From: Burkholderiales bacterium
GTDB lineage: Bacteria > Pseudomonadota > Gammaproteobacteria > Burkholderiales > Casimicrobiaceae
Direction: 5' to 3'
DNA: 63,202 bases
Assembly: GCA_031260355.1 (NCBI GenBank)
Contig: JAIRJZ010000071.1
Coordinates: forward strand, 1-63,202
Shown here: in pieces, positions 1 through 9,421 of the stretch
Layout of the letters: every line of letters starts with the position of its first letter
How positions within the stretch are numbered: the first letter of the stretch is position 1
Translations under genes and position numbers: made by a program
The notes under the pieces: model-generated
Database searches by the model: none
What the model saw: only the letters and a program-made list of their open reading frames with translations
Told to the model about the DNA's origin: nothing

Positions 1-1
1 G

Positions 2-112
2 CACTTGAATCCGATAGAGAAGCTTTGGGCTAACCTCAAACGGCAGTGGCGAAACGTTTCCCACCTGCCTATTCATGAATTCCTTAAAACGTCTAATTAT
101 TTGTGCGGTTAA
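2..112 (+). CDS. IS630-family transposase, C-terminal end (cut by window edge)
   Basis: Thirty-six in-frame codons run from the window edge to a TAA at 110-112. They begin with HLNPIEKLWANLKR, the hallmark C-terminal motif of IS630/Tc1-type DDE transposases, whose last catalytic acidic residue is the E of PIE. The rest of the gene lies outside the window, so I cannot tell whether the element is intact. No terminal inverted repeat can be assigned with only one end visible. The element lies 145 bp upstream of truA. Confidence 0.8.
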   Translation, partial: HLNPIEKLWANLKRQWRNVSHLPIHEFLKTSNYLCG

Positions 113-257
113 CTATAACGAATACGTTGTGCATGTAAAGCACATCAAACGCCTCTTTCGATAATTCAACGGGTCGTGTCAGAAGCAGGCATGCGATAAA
201 ATCAAGAACCTTATAAAACAGGTGTTCTCTGTTGTTTACCCGAAAGGATAACCGTCG

Positions 258-1124
258 ATGACCGCTACTGTTCCGTCCGGCAACAGATGGGCGCTGTGCG
301 TCGAATACGACGGCGCGACGTTTTGCGGCTGGCAGCGGCAAGGAGCGGAGGATGGGATGCCAAGCGAGAGAAGCGGCTTCCCGAACCGTATTGGCGTGCA
401 GGAGGCACTGGAATCGGCGCTGACTGCCGTTGCCGGAGTTCCGGTGCGCACGGTAGCCGCCGGCCGCACCGATGCTGGCGTCCATGCCGGCGCGCAAGTG
501 GTGCATTTCGATGCGCCGGTAACGCGGCCGCTGACCGCGTGGGTACGCGGCGTCAACGCGCACTTGCCGTCGGCAGTGGCAGTGCGTTGGGCGCAACCGG
601 TCGCCGCCGACTTTCATGCCCGCTTTTCGGCAACCTCCCGCCATTACACCTATTGGCTGCTCAACCGGTCGGAGCGCCCCGGGCTGTGGGCGGGGCGCGT
701 CGGCTGGTACCACCGCCCGCTCGACGTTGCGGCGATGGCTGCTGCCGCGCAGCATCTGATCGGCACCCACGACTTTTCCTCGTTTCGGGCGGCGCAGTGT
801 CAGGCGCAATCGCCGGTAAAAACACTGACGGCATTCTCGGTAACGCGGCATGGCATGCTTCTCCGTTTTGCATGCTCGGGAAATGCGTTCCTGCATCATA
901 TGGTGCGCAATATTGTCGGCGCATTGCTGTGGGTTGGCACCGACAAACAGCCGGCGGACTGGCTTGCCGGACTGCTGGCGGCGCGCGACCGGACGCAGGC
1001 GGCGCCGACCTTCATGGCGGACGGGCTTTATTTGACCGGAATGGATTACGACGCACGCTTTGGCTTGCCGCCGACGCGGCGGGATGTCTGGCTGTTTGCC
1101 GAAGATAGCGGCAAACAGCCGTAA
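258..1124 (+). CDS. truA: tRNA pseudouridine(38-40) synthase TruA
   Basis: TruA isomerises uridines 38-40 in the anticodon arm of many tRNAs. The catalytic aspartate is D72 in GRTDAGVH, and the usual FCGWQRQ segment sits near residues 22-28. The ATG at 258 is preceded by a GAAAGGA ribosome site. The protein has 288 aa, about 20 longer than usual, mainly because of some 12 extra residues between WQRQ and GVQEALE plus a C-terminal tail. In many betaproteobacteria truA is followed by trpF-trpB-trpA; here accD follows directly after about 200 bp. Confidence 0.95.
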   Translation: MTATVPSGNRWALCVEYDGATFCGWQRQGAEDGMPSERSGFPNRIGVQEALESALTAVAGVPVRTVAAGRTDAGVHAGAQVVHFDAPVTRPLTAWVRGVNAHLPSAVAVRWAQPVAADFHARFSATSRHYTYWLLNRSERPGLWAGRVGWYHRPLDVAAMAAAAQHLIGTHDFSSFRAAQCQAQSPVKTLTAFSVTRHGMLLRFACSGNAFLHHMVRNIVGALLWVGTDKQPADWLAGLLAARDRTQAAPTFMADGLYLTGMDYDARFGLPPTRRDVWLFAEDSGKQP

Positions 1125-1326
1125 AAAAGGGATAAACGACGGCATGGAAATGTTCGGGGGATAAGGCAAAAGCGAAAGACCTTTGTCTTGTCCTGTCGTT
1201 AGGCGCCGACGATGGGTGCCGTTTTGAAAAGCAGCGGTGTAGAATGCAAAGTTCGGTAAGGAGCCCGGCGGGTGGCATGTGCGGCCGGGTGTCACAAAAC
1301 GATGACGATGGGCACAAGGAGAAGAG

Positions 1327-2265
1327 ATGAGCTGGCTGCAAAAATTGCTTCCGCCGCGCATCAAGAGCACACCAAGCGAACGCAAGGGTGTGCCCGAAGG
1401 GCTGTGGATGAAGTGTCCGTCGTGCGAAGCGGTGCTTTACAAAACGGACATCGAAAACAACCTCAATATTTGTCCGAAGTGCCATCACCATGACCGGGTC
1501 GCAGGGCGCGACCGTATCGACCAGTTGCTGGATGCGGAAGGCCGCGTCGAGATCGGCGGTGAAGTGCAGCCGGTTGACAGCCTGAAATTCAAGGACAGCA
1601 AAAAATACCCGGACCGTCTGGCGGCGGCGCGCAAGACGACGAACGAAACCGACGCGCTGATCGTCGTCAAGGGAACGGTATCGGGGCAACCGCTGGTGCT
1701 GGCGGTCTTTGAGTTCGACTTCATGGGCGGTTCGATGGGCGCGGTGGTCGGCGAACGGTTCGCGCGCGGCGTTCGTGCTGCCGTCGAGGCGGGTGTGCCG
1801 TTTGTTTGCGTGTCGGCATCGGGCGGGGCGCGGATGCAGGAAGGCGTCGGTTCGCTGTTCCAGATGGCGAAAACGACGGCGGTGTTGCAGGAGTTATCGA
1901 AGAAAAAATTGCCGTTCATTTCGGTGTTGACCGATCCGACGATGGGCGGTGTGTCGGCGAGTTTTGCTTTCGTGGCGGATCTGGTGCTGGCCGAACCGGG
2001 GGCGCTGATCGGTTTTGCCGGACCGCGCGTGATCGAACAGACCATGCGTGAAAAATTGCCGGAAGGTTTTCAGCGCGCCGAGTTTTTGCTGGGGAAAGGC
2101 GCCATCGACCAAATCGTCTGTCGCAACCATTTACGCGATGAATTGGCGCAATTGTTGGCGTTGCTGACCCATACCCCTTTGCCGTCGCTTGCCGCAGCGG
2201 TTACAGCCGCTGCAACCGTTGCCAAACCCGCCGCTGCGAAAGCGTCGGCGAAAGCGCCACACTGA
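1327..2265 (+). CDS. accD: Acetyl-CoA carboxylase carboxyltransferase subunit beta
   Basis: AccD is the beta half of the carboxyltransferase that makes malonyl-CoA for fatty acid synthesis. An N-terminal zinc ribbon uses C30, C33, C49 and C52 (CPSC and CPKC). The crotonase-like core follows, with the [11 protein letters not shown] oxyanion-loop region. The 312-residue length is normal, with a low-complexity Ala/Lys/Pro tail. The ATG is preceded by AAGGAGAAG, a strong ribosome site. folC follows 82 bp downstream, the usual accD-folC order. Confidence 0.97.
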   Translation: MSWLQKLLPPRIKSTPSERKGVPEGLWMKCPSCEAVLYKTDIENNLNICPKCHHHDRVAGRDRIDQLLDAEGRVEIGGEVQPVDSLKFKDSKKYPDRLAAARKTTNETDALIVVKGTVSGQPLVLAVFEFDFMGGSMGAVVGERFARGVRAAVEAGVPFVCVSASGGARMQEGVGSLFQMAKTTAVLQELSKKKLPFISVLTDPTMGGVSASFAFVADLVLAEPGALIGFAGPRVIEQTMREKLPEGFQRAEFLLGKGAIDQIVCRNHLRDELAQLLALLTHTPLPSLAAAVTAAATVAKPAAAKASAKAPH

Positions 2266-2347
2266 GCGTTGCAGTGCGCGCCGCCATCGCATTGAAGACG
2301 GCACAAGGCATCGCTTTTTCGTTTCATTCACGGCATTCGTCTCGAAC

Positions 2348-3682
2348 ATGCCATTCCCTGCGTCGCTCAGCGCCTGGTTAGCCCTGCTTGAGCAGCGGCA
2401 GCCGCCGCATCGCATCGCGCTGGGGCTTGAACGGGTGCGAACCGTGGCGGTGCGGATGAATGTGATGCCGCTGTGCCCGGTCATCACCGTGACCGGCACC
2501 AACGGCAAGGGGTCGACCAGTGCGTTGATCGCGGCAATGCTGCGGGCGGGTGGTTACCGCGCTGGCTTGTACATGTCGCCGCATTTGCTGCGCTACAACG
2601 AGCGGGTGCGCCTCGATGGCGTCGAGGTCAGCGATGCGGCGCTGTGCGAAGCGTTTGCGGCGGTGGAAACGGCGCGGGCGATGAAAACGGCGGCCGGAAC
2701 GTCGGAAATTCCCCTGACGTATTTTGAATTCGGAACGCTGGCGGCGTTCTGGTTGTTTGCGCGCGCATCGCTCGACGCCTGGGTGCTGGAAGTCGGCCTC
2801 GGCGGTCGGCTCGATGCGGTGAACGCGATCGACGCCGATATTGCCGTGGTAACCGCGGTGGATATTGATCACACCGAGTATCTGGGCAGCGACCGCGAAG
2901 CGATCGGTTATGAAAAAGCCGGTATCGCCCGACGCGGGCAGCCGTTGATTTGCGGCGACGCTGATCCGCCGGCAAGCTTGTGCCGCGAAGCCGCGGTGAT
3001 CGGCGCGCAGGCGCAATACCTTGGCGTCGATTTCGGCATGGAGAAAATCAACGACGCGCAGTGGCGTTACTGGCGAAAAGACGATGACAAAGCCGGAAAG
3101 ATCACGCGAACCTACCCGCCGCCAACCTTGGCAGGGGAACATCAATACGGTAACGCGGCGATGGCGATTACGGCGCTTGATGGTTTGCGCCACCGTTTGC
3201 CGCTTCCCGACGCGGCCAAAGTGCAGGGATTGCGCGAAGTGCGGTTGGCCGGGCGGCTGCAACTCGTGCAACAGCAGCCGTTCGTTTTGTGCGATGTTGC
3301 GCACAACCCGCATGCTGCCCGGGCGCTGGCGGCGTATTTGCGGGCGCAACCGCAGCGGTTTTCGCGGTCGGTGGCGTTGCTCGGCATGCTTGCCGACAAA
3401 GACGCGGCTGGTGTCATCGCCAGTGTGCAGGACGTGTTCGACGAGTGGTGGGTGGCGCCGCTGTCCGGGCCGCGCGGCGGCGGAACCTCCCGGCTGTTCC
3501 ATGCCTTGTCGGCCAACGGGGTAGCGGCGGAGCGCGTCCGGGCTTTCGATAGCGTGACGGCAGCGTGCGCGCACGGCGCGTCATCATTGGCCGGGACTGA
3601 TAGAATGATCATATTCGGTTCGTTCTTGACCGTCAGTGAAGCGTTGTCGCATTACGCGGTGTCGCAGTGGCGCAACGTTTGA
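2348..3682 (+). CDS. folC: Bifunctional dihydrofolate/folylpolyglutamate synthase
   Basis: FolC adds glutamate to dihydropteroate or folate in the cytosol. It is a Mur-ligase-family enzyme: the P-loop TGTNGKGST is at residues 49-57, a LEVGLGGRLDAVN segment follows, and DVAHNPHAA marks the C-terminal domain. I chose the ATG at 2348 (444 aa) because family similarity begins there; the frame stays open upstream into accD, but that stretch is basic and unlike FolC. No strong ribosome site precedes it, so translation may depend on read-through from accD. Confidence 0.93.
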   Translation: MPFPASLSAWLALLEQRQPPHRIALGLERVRTVAVRMNVMPLCPVITVTGTNGKGSTSALIAAMLRAGGYRAGLYMSPHLLRYNERVRLDGVEVSDAALCEAFAAVETARAMKTAAGTSEIPLTYFEFGTLAAFWLFARASLDAWVLEVGLGGRLDAVNAIDADIAVVTAVDIDHTEYLGSDREAIGYEKAGIARRGQPLICGDADPPASLCREAAVIGAQAQYLGVDFGMEKINDAQWRYWRKDDDKAGKITRTYPPPTLAGEHQYGNAAMAITALDGLRHRLPLPDAAKVQGLREVRLAGRLQLVQQQPFVLCDVAHNPHAARALAAYLRAQPQRFSRSVALLGMLADKDAAGVIASVQDVFDEWWVAPLSGPRGGGTSRLFHALSANGVAAERVRAFDSVTAACAHGASSLAGTDRMIIFGSFLTVSEALSHYAVSQWRNV

Positions 3683-3713
3683 ATACCGGTCATTTCTTTT
3701 CGGCAGGTTCGCA

Positions 3714-4292
3714 ATGAAAGACGACAATCTTCAGGAAGTGGCGCTCATCGATGAAATGAAACGGCGCGGCCGGCGGCGGCTGGTCGGCGCCGTTGTGTTG
3801 GCGGTGTGTGCGGTGATTTTCGTGCCGATGCTGCTCGAAAAAGAACCGGCGCCATTGGGAGACAACGTGGAAATCATCATTCCGCCGGTCGCCCCAATCA
3901 AATTGCCGGACACCGCGCCGCCGCCGGAAGAGCCGGTAGCGCCGCCGAGCGTCGTTCCGGCAGAACCGCCGCCGAGTGTGACACCGGTAGAGCCGCCGCC
4001 AAAACCACCGACAGCAGAAACGACGCCCCCCCGATTGCCGCCGACGGTGGCGTTTGCCAAAGGGACGTATTCGATACAGCTGGCGGCTTTCACCGACGAC
4101 AAAGGTGCTAACGCCATGGTCAATCGGGTCAAGCGAGCCGGTTATCCGGCGTACACCGAACCGACCGATACGGCGCGCGGCATGGCCTGGCGAGTGCGGA
4201 TCGGTCCGTACAAAACCCGCGAAGAGGCAGCGGTTGTGCGCGCTCATCTGAAGAAAGATAACTACGACGGTATGGTTGTGCCTGCCCGTTGA
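3714..4292 (+). CDS. SPOR-domain cell division protein (DedD-like)
   Basis: A 192-residue bitopic inner-membrane protein: a short basic cytoplasmic N terminus, one membrane segment at about residues 23-41, a long Pro/Glu-rich periplasmic linker (about 57-110) and a C-terminal SPOR domain (about 117-192). SPOR domains bind denuded septal peptidoglycan. The place between folC and cvpA is that of dedD. The ATG at 3714 is preferred because it gives a standard topology; an in-frame ATG at 3636 lies inside folC. The stop overlaps the cvpA start. Confidence 0.88.
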   Translation: MKDDNLQEVALIDEMKRRGRRRLVGAVVLAVCAVIFVPMLLEKEPAPLGDNVEIIIPPVAPIKLPDTAPPPEEPVAPPSVVPAEPPPSVTPVEPPPKPPTAETTPPRLPPTVAFAKGTYSIQLAAFTDDKGANAMVNRVKRAGYPAYTEPTDTARGMAWRVRIGPYKTREEAAVVRAHLKKDNYDGMVVPAR

Positions 4293-4813
4293 TGCTGCCG
4301 ATGCCTGAATGGTTTGCGCTGGACATCGCGATTGCGGCAACAATCGTCATTTCGGCGGTGTTTGCGGCCTGGCGCGGCATCATCCGGACGTTGTTCGGCT
4401 TGCTGGCATGCGTTCTGGCGCTGGCGGCGGCGCTGTTGCTCACCGCGCAGATGGCGGCGACCATTCCGTTTCTGAAAAACTATCCGCTGCTGTCAACACT
4501 GGTGTCGTTCGTGCTGATTTTCGTCGGCGTGCTGTTGCTGGTGGGAATTCCGGGCGGGCTTTTGCATCGCTTGTTGCGCCATTCCGGTATGGGGTTCGTC
4601 GATCGCGGCCTGGGTTTCGTCTTCGGGGTCGCGCGCGGCATCGTGATCGTGCTGGCGGTGTTGTGGGTGGTGGAGCTCGTTCCCGGTTTCAAGGCGGCGC
4701 TGGCGCAAGAGCCGTCGCATTTGTGGCCGCTTTTCAGTCAGGCGATTGAAGCGATGCGCCCGTGGTTTTTGGGGATGGAGTGGCCGTCGTTGACGGGAGA
4801 AAATATCAAATGA
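4292..4813 (+). CDS. cvpA: CvpA family inner-membrane protein
   Basis: A small multi-pass membrane protein of about 173 aa with four hydrophobic segments and the CvpA pattern (AWRGIIRTLFGLLA near the first loop, FVDRGLGFVFGVARG near the third). CvpA is needed for colicin V production in E. coli and for envelope tolerance in several bacteria; its biochemical role is unknown. The ATG at 4292 overlaps the upstream stop as TGATG; ATG at 4301 is an alternative. It is followed by purF, as in most proteobacteria. Confidence 0.88.
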   Translation: MLPMPEWFALDIAIAATIVISAVFAAWRGIIRTLFGLLACVLALAAALLLTAQMAATIPFLKNYPLLSTLVSFVLIFVGVLLLVGIPGGLLHRLLRHSGMGFVDRGLGFVFGVARGIVIVLAVLWVVELVPGFKAALAQEPSHLWPLFSQAIEAMRPWFLGMEWPSLTGENIK

Positions 4814-4831
4814 ACGAAAGGCGGTGATGTT

Positions 4832-6331
4832 ATGTGCGGGGTCGTGGGAGTCATGGCGTATTCGCCGGTCAATCAAATACTGTACGACGCGCTGCTGCTG
4901 TTGCAGCATCGCGGGCAAGACGCCGCCGGTATCGTCACCGAAGAAGCATCGTATTTGTACACGCACAAGGCGCCAGGGTTGGTGCAGAACGTGTTTCACA
5001 CGCGACACATGCGCGAATTGCGCGGCAACATGGGCATCGGCCACTGTCGCTATCCGACGGTGGGAAGCTCGTTCAGCGAGCAGGAAGCGCAACCGTTTTA
5101 TGTCAACGCGCCGTTCGGGATCGCGCTGGGACATAACGGCAACTTGACCAACAGCGAGGAGTTGCGGCAAACGCTGTTCAAAACCGGCATGCGCCACATC
5201 AACACGAACAGCGACAGCGAAATTCTGCTGAACGTGCTGGCGCTGGAACTCGAACGCGCCGTCCGCGGCAGCGAAACATTCGACGCGCAGGCGGTGTTTA
5301 CCGCGATGGACGCGCTGCACCGGCGCTGTCGTGGCGCTTATGCGGCGGTGGCGTTGATCGCAGGGCAGGGTTTGGTGGCGTTTCGCGACCCGCACGGTAT
5401 TCGGCCACTGGTCGTCGGGCGACGGGAAACGGCGGAAGGGCCATCGTGGATGGTGGCATCCGAATCGGTGGCGCTGGAGGCGCTGGGCTTCGACACTGTT
5501 CGTGACGTGGCGCCCGGTGAAACCTTGTTCATCTCACGCGACGGACAATTTTTTTCGCAGATCTTCAACGGGCCGACGCGATTGATCCCGTGCATCTTTG
5601 AATATGTGTACTTGGCGCGTCCCGATTCGACGCTCGACGGCGCATTGATTTACGATACCCGTGTTCGCATGGGCGCAAAGCTCGCCGAAAAAATCCGCAG
5701 CATTCCGGAACTGAGCGATATCGATGTGGTGATACCGATTCCCGATTCCAGCCGCCCGTCGGCGATGGAACTGGCGCGGGTGTTGAAGATTCCGTACCGC
5801 GAAGGCTACGTCAAAAACCGCTATGTCGGACGCACCTTCATCATGCCCGGACAAGCGTTGCGCAGGAAGAGCGTGCGGCAGAAGCTGAATCCGGTCAGCG
5901 TCGAATTCAAAAACAAAGTCGTGCTGCTGGTGGACGACTCCATTGTGCGCGGCACGACCTCGAAAGAAATCGTGCAGATGGCGCGCGATGCCGGCGCCCG
6001 CAAAGTGTATTTCGCTTCGGCCAGTCCGCCGGTGCGCCACTCGAACGTGTACGGCATCGACATGCCGAGCCAAAAAGAACTGGTCGCCTATCAACACGAT
6101 GAAGCCGAGATCGCGCGTGAGATCGGCGCCGATGCGCTGATCTATCAGGACATGCAGGCGCTTGAAAACGCTGTACGCGAATCGGCACCGGCGCTGACCG
6201 AATTTGAAACGTCCTGTTTCACCGGCCATTATGTGACCGGCGATATCGACGCGGCGTACTTGGCGAAGTTGGCGCAGGGGCGATCCGACACAGCGAGACC
6301 GAAGACTTGGGCGGAAGAAGGAATCCAATGA
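4832..6331 (+). CDS. purF: Amidophosphoribosyltransferase
   Basis: PurF makes 5-phosphoribosylamine from PRPP and glutamine, the committed step of purine synthesis. C2 after the initiator Met (MCGVVGV) is the N-terminal nucleophile of the glutaminase domain. RGQDAAGI lies in the same domain, and the PRPP loop [10 protein letters not shown] sits near residues 366-375 of the transferase domain. Length is 499 aa, as expected. A GGCGGTG ribosome site precedes the ATG. It probably shares a transcript with folC, the SPOR gene and cvpA. Confidence 0.97.
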   Translation: MCGVVGVMAYSPVNQILYDALLLLQHRGQDAAGIVTEEASYLYTHKAPGLVQNVFHTRHMRELRGNMGIGHCRYPTVGSSFSEQEAQPFYVNAPFGIALGHNGNLTNSEELRQTLFKTGMRHINTNSDSEILLNVLALELERAVRGSETFDAQAVFTAMDALHRRCRGAYAAVALIAGQGLVAFRDPHGIRPLVVGRRETAEGPSWMVASESVALEALGFDTVRDVAPGETLFISRDGQFFSQIFNGPTRLIPCIFEYVYLARPDSTLDGALIYDTRVRMGAKLAEKIRSIPELSDIDVVIPIPDSSRPSAMELARVLKIPYREGYVKNRYVGRTFIMPGQALRRKSVRQKLNPVSVEFKNKVVLLVDDSIVRGTTSKEIVQMARDAGARKVYFASASPPVRHSNVYGIDMPSQKELVAYQHDEAEIAREIGADALIYQDMQALENAVRESAPALTEFETSCFTGHYVTGDIDAAYLAKLAQGRSDTARPKTWAEEGIQ

Positions 6332-6454
6332 GGTGGGTTGAGATAAACGGTAAAAACGTAGAGTGAGCCGTGCAATCGTTGGGGTTCGCAAGCTCGCCAA
6401 CAACCCAATGCGTCAGTAAGCTGTTTGTGATGAGCCAATAATCAGGAGACACCG

Positions 6455-6946
6455 ATGCCTGTAAAAACCACCGACCTCTGCGACCAGTTCGAAAACGCCA
6501 CCGAGGTTTCGCTGCAAGTCGTCGAGCCGATGTTCCAGTGCTTCGGAAAAAAACAGGCTTTCTCCGGGAAGATCATGACGCTGAAAATTTTTGAAGACAA
6601 TTCGCTGGTTCGCGAAGCGCTGTCCGAAAATGGGGAGGGGCAGGTTTTGGTTGTCGATGGCGGCGGTTCATTGCGTTGCGCCCTGCTCGGCGACCAGTTG
6701 GGCATTCTGGCCGAAAAAAACGGTTGGCAAGGCGTGATCGTTTACGGTTGCATCCGCGACAGTGCCGACATCGATCAACTCGATATTGGCGTACGGGCGC
6801 TCGACACGCACCCGAAAAAAAGCGTCAAGAAAGGTGTCGGTGAAAAAAATGTTGCCGTCACTTTCGGCGGTGTCACCTTTACGCCGGGGCATTGGTTGTG
6901 CGCCGACGCCGACGGGGTTATCGTGGCTGTTCGTGCGCTGGTTTAG
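6455..6946 (+). CDS. rraA: RraA-like protein (RNase E inhibitor / HMG aldolase fold)
   Basis: A 163-residue RraA-family protein. The motif [13 protein letters not shown] followed by GCIRDSADI carries the Arg-Asp pair that in the aldolase branch binds substrate and metal, and GVGEKNV is typical of RraA. The family includes RNase E activity regulators and 4-hydroxy-4-methyl-2-oxoglutarate aldolases; sequence alone does not separate the two, but the length and the C-terminal [11 protein letters not shown] match the rraA group. CAGGAGA precedes the ATG at 6455. It stands alone between purF and a dispersed palindrome. Confidence 0.88.
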   Translation: MPVKTTDLCDQFENATEVSLQVVEPMFQCFGKKQAFSGKIMTLKIFEDNSLVREALSENGEGQVLVVDGGGSLRCALLGDQLGILAEKNGWQGVIVYGCIRDSADIDQLDIGVRALDTHPKKSVKKGVGEKNVAVTFGGVTFTPGHWLCADADGVIVAVRALV

Positions 6947-6984
6947 AGCGGTTTTGTTTTAATCCTGTACAACTGCCCCCAGTT

Positions 6985-7061
6985 CGTCATTGCGAGGAGC
7001 GTTAGCGACGAAGCAATCCAGAGGATTGCTGCTGGATTGCGTCGCTTCGCTCGCAATGACG
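6985..7061. repeat. Dispersed palindrome, CGTCATTGCGAG family, copy 1
   Basis: The ends form an inverted repeat: CGTCATTGCGA at 6985-6995 and its exact complement at 7051-7061. Between them lies a second imperfect palindrome built on GAAGCAATCCAG and CTGGATTGC. The element fills the space between convergent rraA and the dsbD fragment. A related copy is at 17222-17319. Such elements recur in many proteobacterial genomes and are probably moved in trans or act as terminators. Confidence 0.85.
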
Positions 7062-7076
7062 ATGTATATACTTGAC

Positions 7077-7562
7077 TCAAAACCACTTTTTCTTCGGCGG
7101 GACGGCAAATACCTCTTCACCCGGCGTCATCGCGGTCGGCACTTTAAGCGTCAGCGTTTGCGCGGCGGCGGGGTAGCAGAGGCCGATCGCTTCGGCGCAG
7201 CCCTGATAATTCACTTTGAGCGTGTAGGTGCTGTCACGCGGCAATTCTTTGGTGAACGGCAAGACGATGGCGAGGTTGTGGCGGTAGATCGTGGTATCAC
7301 CGAAATGCGGATCGTTTTTGCGCTCCCCGGCGGGTAACGACACTTTGCCGAGAACATCGGGTTCGAGCGAGAACGACAGTTTGTGCTGGTAAAGGAAATA
7401 GCACGACGCGATGGCGATTCTCACTTCAACCGAACGGGTGTCGAGCGGAATCGCCGAAAGACGGAAGGCGTCTCTGTCCGGCAACGGCTGACTGCCGCAG
7501 GCAGCGGCACCGCTGCTGACGCCAAGGGTGAAAACAAGAAACCAGAAACGCAAAAAAATCAT
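7077..7562 (-). CDS. DsbD N-terminal (alpha) domain protein, stand-alone
   Basis: A secreted protein of about 161 aa with a hydrophobic signal segment ending near SSGAAAC. The rest matches only the N-terminal immunoglobulin-like domain of the thiol:disulfide interchange protein DsbD: CYFLYQHKLSF, then VNYQGCAEAIGLCYPA, whose two cysteines correspond to the redox pair of DsbD alpha. Full DsbD (about 570-600 aa) continues with eight membrane helices and a thioredoxin domain; here the frame stops 16 bp before a palindromic repeat. The ATG at 7562 fits a TATAAT -10 element at 7620-7625 on the minus strand; ATG 7601 is also possible. It lies downstream of cutA, where dsbD normally sits. Confidence 0.8.
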   Translation of the reverse strand: MIFLRFWFLVFTLGVSSGAAACGSQPLPDRDAFRLSAIPLDTRSVEVRIAIASCYFLYQHKLSFSLEPDVLGKVSLPAGERKNDPHFGDTTIYRHNLAIVLPFTKELPRDSTYTLKVNYQGCAEAIGLCYPAAAQTLTLKVPTAMTPGEEVFAVPPKKKWF

Positions 7563-7664
7563 AACGATGCTCGTTCGGAAACGGGAAAAAACCAGACCCA
7601 TGCGGAAAGCGGAAAGTTCATTATACGGATGCCCGAAATCTCGGAGAAAGACCGGTTCGTCCGC

Positions 7665-7991
7665 TCAGGGCGATGGCGGCGCGTTGTCGCTTTCATGTTG
7701 CACCCATTTGTAATAGGCAGGCAATGCTTGGGTGACGGGAATGGCAACGATTTCCGGTACTTCATAGGGATGATGCGCTTTGAGATAATGTTCCAGTTCG
7801 GCGTAGCGGGCGGGAGCGGTTTTGATGATGAGAGGAATTTCGGCGGCGTTTTCGATTTCTCCTTCCCAACGGTAATACGCTCGAATTGGTGCCCCGATAT
7901 GAACGCAGGCGGCCAACCGGTTTTCGATCAGTTGTTGCGCCAGCGTTTCAGCGGCGGCTTGGCTCGGCAGAGAAGTATGAACGATCAGCAT
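7665..7991 (-). CDS. cutA: CutA1 divalent-cation tolerance protein
   Basis: A 108-residue trimeric PII-like fold protein. The family signature is visible as LAACVHIGAPIRAYYRWEGEIE, followed by EVPEIVAIPV. CutA was named for copper tolerance in E. coli, where the phenotype has been attributed mostly to the neighbouring dsbD. The gene lies just upstream of the dsbD-alpha gene on the minus strand, probably co-transcribed, and diverges from fxsA. Confidence 0.93.
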   Translation of the reverse strand: MLIVHTSLPSQAAAETLAQQLIENRLAACVHIGAPIRAYYRWEGEIENAAEIPLIIKTAPARYAELEHYLKAHHPYEVPEIVAIPVTQALPAYYKWVQHESDNAPPSP

Positions 7992-8180
7992 GATGGGACG
8001 AAAAGCGACTCATGAAGTTGTAGCGGACGAAAGGAGGCGTTGCGAAAGATGCCGGGAGGCCTCATATGGTATAAATGAAAAAAGGTCTTTCTTGCAAAAC
8101 TGGAGTTTAGCGGGTTTGGTGGTGGTTCGCGAACGCGTTTAAGCGGGATGATTGAATGAGAATTTCTTTGGAATAAGCGT

Positions 8181-8606
8181 ATGCCTTTTATTGTGCTGGT
8201 GTGGCTGTTGCTGCCATGGTTTCTCGATCTCTGGTTGACCTTTGTGGTTGCCAAGGCGGTGGGCGTCAGCGTCTGGCTTTTCTTTCTGGTGTCGGCGGCG
8301 CTGGGTATCGCGCTGCTGGTGTGGGAATGGCGGCGCGTGCAAACGTATTGGCGGGCATTACGGCGGTTGGAGGGTTCTCCCTGGCAACTGCTGGCGTCGG
8401 TGCGGCGGGGGCTGGCGGCGTTATTGTTGATCCTGCCGGGGCTGGGCAGCGATGTGCTGGCGGTGCTGCTGCTGTGCCTGGGCAGGCGGTTTTCGGCGCA
8501 CACCGGTGGCAGTCAAAGCAGCAACGGTGACGGCAGAAGAGCCACGGAAACGGCATACCGCGCACCGCCCGGTGTTATCGAGGGCGAGTTCCGACGCGAA
8601 GAATAA
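8181..8606 (+). CDS. fxsA: FxsA family membrane protein
   Basis: A 141-residue cytoplasmic-membrane protein with hydrophobic segments near residues 3-20, 25-45 and 75-95, followed by a polar tail ending VIEGEFRREE, a common FxsA terminus. In E. coli FxsA overproduction relieves exclusion of phage T7 by the F plasmid. In many betaproteobacteria it is the first gene of an fxsA-cutA-dsbD operon; here it is divergent from cutA. Confidence 0.85.
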   Translation: MPFIVLVWLLLPWFLDLWLTFVVAKAVGVSVWLFFLVSAALGIALLVWEWRRVQTYWRALRRLEGSPWQLLASVRRGLAALLLILPGLGSDVLAVLLLCLGRRFSAHTGGSQSSNGDGRRATETAYRAPPGVIEGEFRREE

Positions 8607-8620
8607 CGGCCTTTCAGCGG

Positions 8621-9421
8621 TCAAGCGTTCGCATTTCTTGAGCCTCGGGCAGAGTATGCCCACACCATCAGCGCTACGCCGGCGATCACCATCGGCAGCG
8701 ACAGCCATTGTCCCATCGACAGCCCCAGCGCCAGCGGCGGCAGGAAACTGTCGGGTTGGCGGGCGAATTCGACAAGAAAGCGGAAGCAGCCATAACCGGC
8801 AAGAAAAAGCCCGGAAACAGCACCGCGCGGTTTCGGGCGTGCCGAGAACCACCACAGGATGACAAACAGCAGCACCCCTTCCAGCGCGAACTGGTAGAGC
8901 TGCGACGGATGGCGCGGCAAATCGTCAACCTGCGGGAAAATCATTCCCCACGGCAAACTGGTGTTGCGCCCCCACAGTTCGCCATTGATGAAGTTGCCGA
9001 TCCGACCGGCGGCAAGTCCCAGCGGGATCAACGGTGCGATGAAATCGGAAATATCCAGCCAAGCGCGCTTCTTTCGCCAAGCGAGGAAGGTGACGGTGAT
9101 GAGGACGCCGATAAAACCGCCGTGAAAACTCATGCCGCCGTGCCAGAGCTGGAGAATTTCTGCCGGATAGGCGAAGTAATAAGCGGGTTTATAAAACAGC
9201 ACATAACCCAGCCGGGCGCCGATGATGATGGCGAAAACGCCGTAAAACAGCATATCGTCGATGTCTTGCGAGCGCCAGCCGGGATGACGGCCTTGCCGAA
9301 CACGGTATTTGCCGAGCGCGAGAAAAATGATGAACGCAACCAGGTACATCAACCCGTACCAATGGACGGCAAACGGACCGAAGGAAATGGCGACAGGATC
9401 GAATTGGGGGTGAACGAGCAT
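8621..9421 (-). CDS. lgt: Prolipoprotein diacylglyceryl transferase
   Basis: Lgt transfers diacylglycerol from phosphatidylglycerol to the lipobox cysteine of prolipoproteins in the inner membrane. The 266-residue multi-pass protein has the N-terminal [11 protein letters not shown] motif, HGGMSFHGG and the Lgt signature [14 protein letters not shown]. The ATG at 9421 ([12 protein letters not shown]) matches the family start; the frame is open 17 codons further upstream but that part is not Lgt-like. The gene is convergent with fxsA. Confidence 0.96.
   Translation of the reverse strand: MLVHPQFDPVAISFGPFAVHWYGLMYLVAFIIFLALGKYRVRQGRHPGWRSQDIDDMLFYGVFAIIIGARLGYVLFYKPAYYFAYPAEILQLWHGGMSFHGGFIGVLITVTFLAWRKKRAWLDISDFIAPLIPLGLAAGRIGNFINGELWGRNTSLPWGMIFPQVDDLPRHPSQLYQFALEGVLLFVILWWFSARPKPRGAVSGLFLAGYGCFRFLVEFARQPDSFLPPLALGLSMGQWLSLPMVIAGVALMVWAYSARGSRNANA

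Noticed and set aside
113-257. Search for the right inverted repeat of the IS630 element
   Set aside because: With the left end outside the window, the terminal repeat cannot be identified.
93-1385. 430-aa minus-strand frame across truA and accD start
   Set aside because: Antisense to truA; composition (Arg/Cys/His-rich) is that of a shadow frame.
2189-2347. N-terminal extension of folC inside accD
   Set aside because: The 53 extra residues are Arg/Pro-rich and not FolC-like; family similarity starts at 2348.
5534-6403. 289-aa minus-strand frame opposite purF
   Set aside because: Antisense to purF, no signal for expression and no recognisable domain.
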